Assembly: GCA_948474755.1 (NCBI GenBank)
Contig: CAOLHI010001831.1
Location: forward strand, 1 to 64,000
Length of the DNA: 64,000 bases
Origin: Ctenosaura bakeri
Lineage: Eukaryota > Chordata > Lepidosauria > Squamata > Iguanidae
Direction of reading: 5' to 3'
Below the pieces are notes generated by a model. That model was given only the letters and a program-made list of their open reading frames with translations, made no database searches and was not told the DNA's origin. Shown here piece by piece: positions 58,015-64,000 of this stretch. How positions within the stretch are numbered: the first letter of the stretch is position 1; the number at the start of each line of letters is the position of its first letter. A program made the position numbers and the translations under genes.

Positions 58015-60350
58015 AATTTTATCAAACCTGTTCAAAATTTAAACTTTCTCTTGGATCCACTGCATGAAGTCTATATTCATATCCATTCCTTTTGCCAATG
58101 CACATTACATATTAGGTCAGATCCCAGCTTGCCTTTAACATAATACATGCAATAATGTGCAATCCATTTAGCTCCTGGAGGTAAATGGCATATAACTAGT
58201 TAGGACAGAGATACTTGGGAAAAATGTGATTGTCATAAAGAAATCCACAGCTTAGAGTGGCTACAGCTACAGTCCTGTAAACATTTAGCTAGGCAAAAGA
58301 TTTATACACTCTGAAGAAAAACCAGAGTATACACTTAGGATGTAAACATGTAAACATTTAGCTAGGAAACATTTAGCATTTAAACATTTAAACATTTAGC
58401 TAGGAACAAATACTGCTGCACTCAATGGAAATAATTTCTGAGTACATATGCATATGATTGCACTGTTAATGAAATCAGAATATTTCTCAATAGAACAAAT
58501 ATCTTGCTCGAAGCCAATAGACAGCAAAATCTTTTTCAGTATCTGACATTACTTGTTACAGTTTCTTTCTTGTGTAACTGTTTAGTCCTGGCAAACACAG
58601 AGACGTACTAAATCAAAAAGAATAAGGGGAGGTGTTACCCTGTATGTTGGGGGTCCCGGGAGGAGCGCCCAAATAACCAAATAAAAACACAAGATGGGGA
58701 AATTAAGCTGGAGCACTCTCTTAAGCTAACGAGAGGCAGGGTAACTTCAGCTAGGATCTTGTACCCTATGTCTACGGCTTCAGGTCAGGGAGTGTAGCCA
58801 GACAAGTTTTAAAGTAACAAAAATAACATTTATTGAGCACAAATAACATAAAAGACACCACACGCATACAGCTAACTAGAAATAGAAATGGAGACCTTTG
58901 GGGAATGGGTAATACGATACCTGGTCTCTTAGTCCTGGAGAGAAGAGGAGGTGGAGGGGAAGAAACTCAGCGCGGTTCAAAGTGTTCCAAAGAGTCCAAA
59001 AAGGGTTATTGGGAACTGAGGGGAAAACTTCACTGGACAGAGCGGCAGCAAGGCTAGATGGAAGTCCAGGGTGATCCAAGGAAGGCTCGGAAAAGGGGAC
59101 TTTTTATAGGGTGGATTTTACCCACAGACCATGCCATGCTTGGTGAGAACAAAGGAAATTTGGAGCTGGACAAAGGAGTTGGGAAAGGTCAGGTTTTACA
59201 TGATGAGCTTAGCGCTTGATGATGATAGTATGGCCAGTATGCTGATGGCCCAACATAAAGGAATGGCTTGGCACTTGGCCGTGCGTCTTTGTGTAGATTC
59301 GTGCTGAGCCAGGCCTGTTTGCAAGAGGGTTTTTCCCTGAAGCATCGGAGAGGCTTAAGTTGCCTGCCTGAATGGGGTTTGGAATGTACAACCATTAATG
59401 GCCGCACCCAATACGTGCTTGTCTGGAGGACCTCTGCAAACACGTGGAGTAGGGTGGCAGAGAAAGGTCAAGCAAAGGCCAAATTATTTGATATCAAAAG
59501 GATATCTAGTGCTCTCAGCAGACATATCATAACCGTAGTAACAGAGGGAGGAAAACCAGTAAAACTCAACCTTAAAAGTATAAGGTTTATGCAGTTCTCA
59601 AAAACAAAAATCAGTCCTGGAGGGAAAAAGGAAAAACAAAATAAAATTCGGAATACTGATTCAATATTGATCCTATTTTAGGGATATTGGAAGTGCCATG
59701 GGGGAGGGAATCCATGAGTCTGTGAGAAAGAGTGAGAGAGCACCTAGTGCCCACTTCCAGGGGTGCTGTAATTCAAAGGCGATCTCCTCCAGGAAAGCCT
59801 CTCTTAATGAACAGGGCTCTCTACTTCTTTTGCTTTTCACAACATGTGTTTATTCCTTTTGGTTACCTCAAGAAGCAGATGTTTTGTTGCAAAGCTAGGA
59901 GATGCTGCAGCAGTTTACTTTTGCCTGTATCTACTGGGAAGGACAAGACTTCAAATATCTCCTCTCCTCCTTCCTGCTGAGTAATTGAGTGGAAACTACT
60001 TTTGCAACTTTGAACTCAGTTTGCAGAGACTGAAGTAAGCTAAGGAGAAAGAGGGAAAGTGGGAGGAAGATAGAGAAACCAGCACAGTTTAAAAACAGCT
60101 GAGAAGGTGGAACAGCAGCAGTTTAACTGAGGTGTCCCTGCCAAACTAAAACAGCTGGAGGTTATGCATCCACCCCACCACCCATTCCTAGAACTGCCTC
60201 TCTTCACTTCAAAACTTACATGCTAACTGTGAAGCAACAGGATTTCTTTTCATTTTTACCCCCCATACAGTCTCTCTATTCACTTTCTCTGCTAAAACCA
60301 TTCCACAAAGGACTATGTGTAAGAGCATCACAGAGAAGGATTGTGGGTAA
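58015..60350 (+). repeat. Low-copy duplicated segment, copy 3
   Basis: Parallel to 18935-21250 (anchors given there) and, at 59666-59975, to 1-345. It carries an F1 LTR that copy 2 lacks. A local duplication of AAACATTTAGCTAGG occurs at 58276-58405. 60350-61290 beyond it has no feature that I can name. Confidence 0.8.
58633..59543 (-). mobile_element. Solo LTR of family F1 (minus)
   Basis: 911 bp, from TGTTACCCTG to GTAGTAACA in plus coordinates. GAGG flanks both ends exactly (58629-58632 and 59544-59547). The paralogous position in copy 2 (about 20420) is uninterrupted. Confidence 0.9.
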
Positions 60351-61399
60351 GTGAAACTTCTACTTGCCTGGCTGTGGCAAGCGGCATGGGCAACCTCAAA
60401 GGCAATTCAAGGTAGTGGCTTGACAGCACAATTGCCCAACATTTTATGACCAGATTATTCATCTGGGAATAGTTCTGACTCTTCCAGGTCCTCTCCCAGC
60501 AAACAAATATTTGTATGGGTGTGTTTTGTTCCTGGTAATTCATCTGGTATTCCATTCATCGGAGAGCCCAGCCTGCCTAACTGAGGGCAATAGGTTATCT
60601 TAGGACTTAAGAGCTTTGTTTTAATTACTCTGTTGGGTCAGATTGCATTCAAGAAAATGCCTGGAAAGCCTCACGCTTCACCAAAGTTCCGAGCATTTCT
60701 CTCCTTTGGCTGGTAAGCATGTGCCACTGAAACAGACACACAGAGATTCCTGTTTTTATTCCTCCTGCATACATCTCTAGCTCCTACCTACATCATTGCC
60801 CCTGTTCTAAATTGGTTTGCTCTTTGGAGGCATGGACCCACACACACAGTATTAATCAATCAATCGATTGCTCAGTCAGCAGAAAACATTAAGAGCAGAA
60901 TGTGCCCATATTTTCCATATCCTCCTCAGGAACCTTTGCTTCCTAACTCTACAGTTTTACTACTTTGTTTGATCAAGACTCCTGGAAGTGTTAATCTCTG
61001 TGTAAACAAGGCATGCTTGGCTTACGTGACTGCAGCACCAGCAACAGTAGGGACGGAGGACACCCTTGTGGAGCAGCTGTGGGATGTTTGCAGTCCCCAG
61101 AAAGTATAGGGGAGCAGTACACCCCTCATCCCTGGAAGTTGCCTACAGAGATACTAGAGTACAGATACTATCTAAGATTTTACATTCTGCCTACTGTCTT
61201 CTCCTATGATCCTAAATCACACTGTATCTCAAGGCTTCTCTGTAGGCTAGGGCCTTTTGCATCTTTATTTTTTTTAAAAAAAATCAATTCTACAATGCAA
61301 ACTGCATAAACCCAGTCTGCAGATTGCTGAACACATAGTTTACTTTGTTCATGCTTCTGGTCATGAATCCAGAAAAGCTGTGCCAGAGTTCCAGTTCAG

Positions 61400-61900
61400 A
61401 TCCATGTCACAAATCTCCATTGTTGTTGTCAACTGATGTCAAGTTGACTTGGACTTATGGTGACTCCATGAATGAGAGATCTCCCTGTCATCTTGTCAAC
61501 TACCCTGCTCAGGCCTTGCAAACTCAGGGCTGTGGCTTCACTGAATGAGTCTTTCCATTTGTACTGCAGTCTTCCTCTTTTCCTATGGCCCTCTACTTTG
61601 CCAGGTATTACTGTCTTTCCTAGTGAGTCATGCCTTCTCATGGTATACCTGAAGTACAACAGTCTCAGTTTAGTCATCTTGGCTTCTAGGGAGATTCCAA
61701 GCGTGATTTGCTTTAGGGCCTCTTTGTTTGTCTTTTTAGCAATCAGTCCAGCACCACATTCCAAATGAGTTGATTTTCTTCCTATCAGATTTCTTCCTTG
61801 TCCAGCTTTCACAACCATACATAGAAACTGGAAAGATGATGGCATGGACAATTTTAACTTTAGTATTCAATGATATATCTTGAACAATTATAAATCTCTG
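61400..61900 (-). pseudogene. RTE-BovB ORF C-terminus
   Basis: Minus-strand readings give VKIVHAIIFPVSMYGCESWT (from about 61860), then LRLLYFRYTMRRHDSLGK, PGKVEGHRKRGRLQYKWKDS and LSRVVDKM..SLIHGVT, the order seen at the end of the BovB reverse-transcriptase ORF. A frameshift near 61730 separates the parts. BovB is known for repeated horizontal transfer into and out of squamates. This copy and the one at 13465 sit in duplicated flanks, so they represent one insertion. Confidence 0.85.
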
Positions 61901-62082
61901 GGCCTTTCTACACCACACTGTTATAGTGCCATTATTCCACCTTTATCATCCTATGGAATCCTGGGGTTTGCTGTTTAGGAAGGGGCATTTAGAATTCTCA
62001 GCCAGGGAGTTCTTTGGCCTCAGAATTCCATGGGATGTTGAAAGTGGAATAATAGCACTATAACAGTGTAGTGCGGAAAGGC
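61901..62082. mobile_element. Palindromic MITE, family M1
   Basis: GGCCTTTCTACACCACACTG...CAGTGTAGTGCGGAAAGG with the shared interior. It lies at the edge of the BovB fragment. CTCTG occurs on both sides. Confidence 0.8.
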
Positions 62083-62104
62083 TCTCTGTTGCCAAACATT
62101 GTAT

Positions 62105-62350
62105 TAATAGCCAACATAGTGTAGTGGTTTGAGCACTAAACTATGACTCTGGAGACCAGGGTTCAAATTTCTGTTCAGCTGTAAAACCTCACTGGGTGAC
62201 CTTGGACAGGTCACACACTCTCAGCCTCAGAGGCAAGCAAAGGCAAACCTCCTATGAAGAAACCTTGCCAAGGAAACCCTGTAATGGGTGTGCTTTAGGG
62301 CTGCCATAAGTTGGAATCAATTTGAAAGGACACAGCAGCAGTAACAACAA
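62105..62350 (+). mobile_element. tRNA-derived squamate SINE (near complete)
   Basis: AGCCAACATAGTGTAGTGG, CTGGAGACCAGGGTTCAAAT (B-box-like), CTGGGTGACCTTGGACAGG, and a GCAGTAACAACAACA tail. Confidence 0.85.
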
Positions 62351-63187
62351 CATTTGTGTAATAATGCTATAGTAACACAATATGCCTGCTAAAACAAAAC
62401 TTTGCCAACTAAATTCTTACTAGATCATGCAACAGTTACATCTTTCCCTCACTGAAGTCTGTGTGTGTCATCTGGTCTAAATCAATGCTTTTCATCCTGT
62501 TGATTGAAGTTGTTCTCTTCCTGCAGGAGTTCCTTTATGGTAAAGCAAGGAATCTTTCAGATTATTCACTAGTATAACTAGATAGCCCTCTATATACTGC
62601 TGCACTCACATAATCTTTGCCCATGGCTTTAAGCTTTGACTGGAATTTCAGCTGACTCTTTCATCTATAGGGCTCAGGTCTTCATTCTCCTGTAGGCCAA
62701 TAAAGTGCCCCAGGCAGGAGCCTTTACTGTCTTTGCCATTGTAATTCTGCCTTAATGATGGATGATGTGTGTGACACTGAAGAAAGGAATCCTTTGTGAT
62801 GCAGTGCTGAGATAAAGCTGAGAGGTTCTCGTACAAAGATGCCGAAACTGATTTTGATCCCCGGGGCATGTGGGAGATATTCGAGCCCACCCTCTAGTCA
62901 CATTCCTAGGGCAGATTTTCTTTTAAGTATCTTGCTAGAGTGTGATGTCTTCACTTCCCACCTTAACTAGTTCTCCAGATTTGTTTACTTGTTGAGGGAA
63001 AGACCTCCTGGGTCATCAAGTCCAGCTCCCTAGCAACATCAGAAATCCTACTGAAAAACATATTTACAAGGGAAGCAGGTAACCTTCTTTCTATCTATCA
63101 TTTGCTATCTGTGATGCCCACAATTAGTACAGAATCAGCAGAAAAGGAAGAGACTAGGCTCCATGTGCTTATAAATGGACCAGATGT

Positions 63188-63427
63188 TATTCTTCTAAAA
63201 AAAACCCAACACTTTGGCTTGTTTATAAATTACTTGGCCTTCTTCAGGGGCGTAAATCCAACAGAAACTTCTAGAGTTGCTGCTGCACTCTTCTGTTGCA
63301 TATCACTCCAGTTCTTAAGGAGGATGCAGCAGCCACTCCAGAAATTTCTGTTAGATTTATGCCCCTGAAGAAGGCCAAGCAATTTATAAATAGGCTGAAA
63401 TGCACTGGGCATTTTTAAAAGAAGAAA
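63188..63427. repeat. About 240-bp palindrome of Penelope-type tails
   Basis: Arms of about 100 bp (63188-63286 and 63325-63427) are inverted copies with a roughly 38-bp spacer. Each holds GGCCTTCTTCAGGGGC or its complement and ATTTATAA words. The right arm reads CTGAAGA...GAAA-TGC (63365-63403), one base from a hammerhead CTGATGA...GAAA core. Confidence 0.8.
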
Positions 63428-63458
63428 ATTTGGTGCAACTATAAGCATGTGAAGCGTA

Positions 63459-63625
63459 GGCCATTTCTGCACTGTACTGTTACAGCACTATTATTCCGCT
63501 CTTAATATCCTATGGAATCCTGGGGTTTGCAGGCCTTAGGCCCTCCCTAAACTGCAAACGCAAGGATTCCATAGGATGTTGACAGTGGAATAATAGCGCT
63601 ATAACAGTGTAGTGCAGAAATGGCC
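63459..63625. mobile_element. Palindromic MITE, family M1
   Basis: GGCCATTTCTGCACTG...CAGTGTAGTGCAGAAATGGCC, 167 bp, nearly complete foldback. The interior is shared with 33026. Confidence 0.88.
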
Positions 63626-63924
63626 CTAGCTTCCTTCTTTTCTGCTGATTCATTATCCATGGTTTCCAGTATTTATTCTTGCTTCCACAATTACTACGGG
63701 ATTTGGCTGCTGAAACCCATCCAGCAGTGGTAGTTGGTGACTTCAATTTCAATGGGAGAGTGAATCTGCCATAGAATTTTGTCTAAAATTTTAAAAAGCT
63801 CCCCAAGGTGCAAAAATTGTTTTGCAGATAGGGTTCAGCAGCTTGGATAGCTTCTTTAAATTTTGGATCACAAAGAGAACCGATTTGCCACCTCATAGGC
63901 ATGGAAGATTATCAGTCACTTCTG

Positions 63925-64000
63925 CCATTCATCCTCTTGCCTTAAGGATCAACTGCAGCTCATCTAGGCAAATGCTTGTTCCCATGGATTTTAGAAGATT
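63925..64000 (+). repeat. Duplicated segment matching 22290, cut by window end
   Basis: CCATTCATCCTCTTGC..TAAGGATCAACTGCAGCTC..GGCAAATGCTTG follows the sequence at 22287-22370, extending the large duplication past the window. Confidence 0.7.

Noticed and set aside
58276..58405. AAACATTTAGCTAGG repeats as a CRISPR-like array
   Set aside because: Units are irregularly spaced and few, and the spacers are themselves repeats. The genome is eukaryotic.
61472..61768. 98-codon plus-strand ORF (also at 13557)
   Set aside because: It is the antisense shadow of the BovB C-terminus, whose motifs read on the minus strand.

Overview
This is vertebrate nuclear DNA, most likely from a squamate reptile (a lizard). 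It holds squamate-style CR1 3' ends, RTE-BovB, L1, Penelope-like elements with GIY-YIG endonucleases, tRNA-derived SINEs and a hAT element with SPIN-type ends. Species cannot be read from the sequence. I find no intact host protein-coding gene, no tRNA or rRNA gene, and no CRISPR array. The only host-gene remains are two copies of the 5' part of a type I keratin (KRT18-like) on the minus strand.

Layout. 1-345 is the edge of a low-copy repeat. 346-6250 is a decayed LINE with an endonuclease/RT ORF2 that carries a solo LTR (4188-5122). 6901-12940 is a full-length L1 with a target-site duplication of up to 16 bp but broken ORFs. 13.0-15.3 kb holds a MITE, a BovB 3' end and an L1-clade 3' fragment. 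15.3-18.85 kb is one LTR split by a CR1, a GC-rich DNA element and another LTR. 18.9-21.3 kb is a second copy of the low-copy repeat, with an LTR inside. 21.4-26.8 kb holds a GC-rich island, SINEs, a solo LTR and a MITE. 27.1-32.7 kb is KRT18-like copy 1 (exon 2, then an intron with an LTR nested in a SINE, then exon 1 and a TATA box), with a SPIN-like hAT insertion. 33-40 kb is MITEs plus L1, Penelope and CR1 fragments. 40.5-43.5 kb is KRT18-like copy 2 (exon 1 only) carrying two non-autonomous DNA elements. 44-53 kb is mixed transposons and solo LTRs. 54-64 kb repeats the left side: L1-clade fragment, low-copy repeat, BovB, then sequence matching 22.3 kb.

Main points. (1) The window is built of large ancient duplications, and each copy serves as an 'empty-site' control for insertions in the other. 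That gives target-site duplications directly for a hAT, two 3-bp-TSD DNA elements, a MITE and an LTR. (2) Ten solo or split LTRs in at least five families are present with no recognised internal gag/pol region. (3) Several non-autonomous DNA elements, from 163-bp palindromes to an 884-bp CpG-dense element, share GGCC-TTTC-like ends and 3-bp TSDs, so one transposase family may move them all. (4) Penelope-like tails carry hammerhead-ribozyme-like cores, in one place as a roughly 240-bp palindrome. Repeat family names come from remembered protein and end motifs, not from a search.
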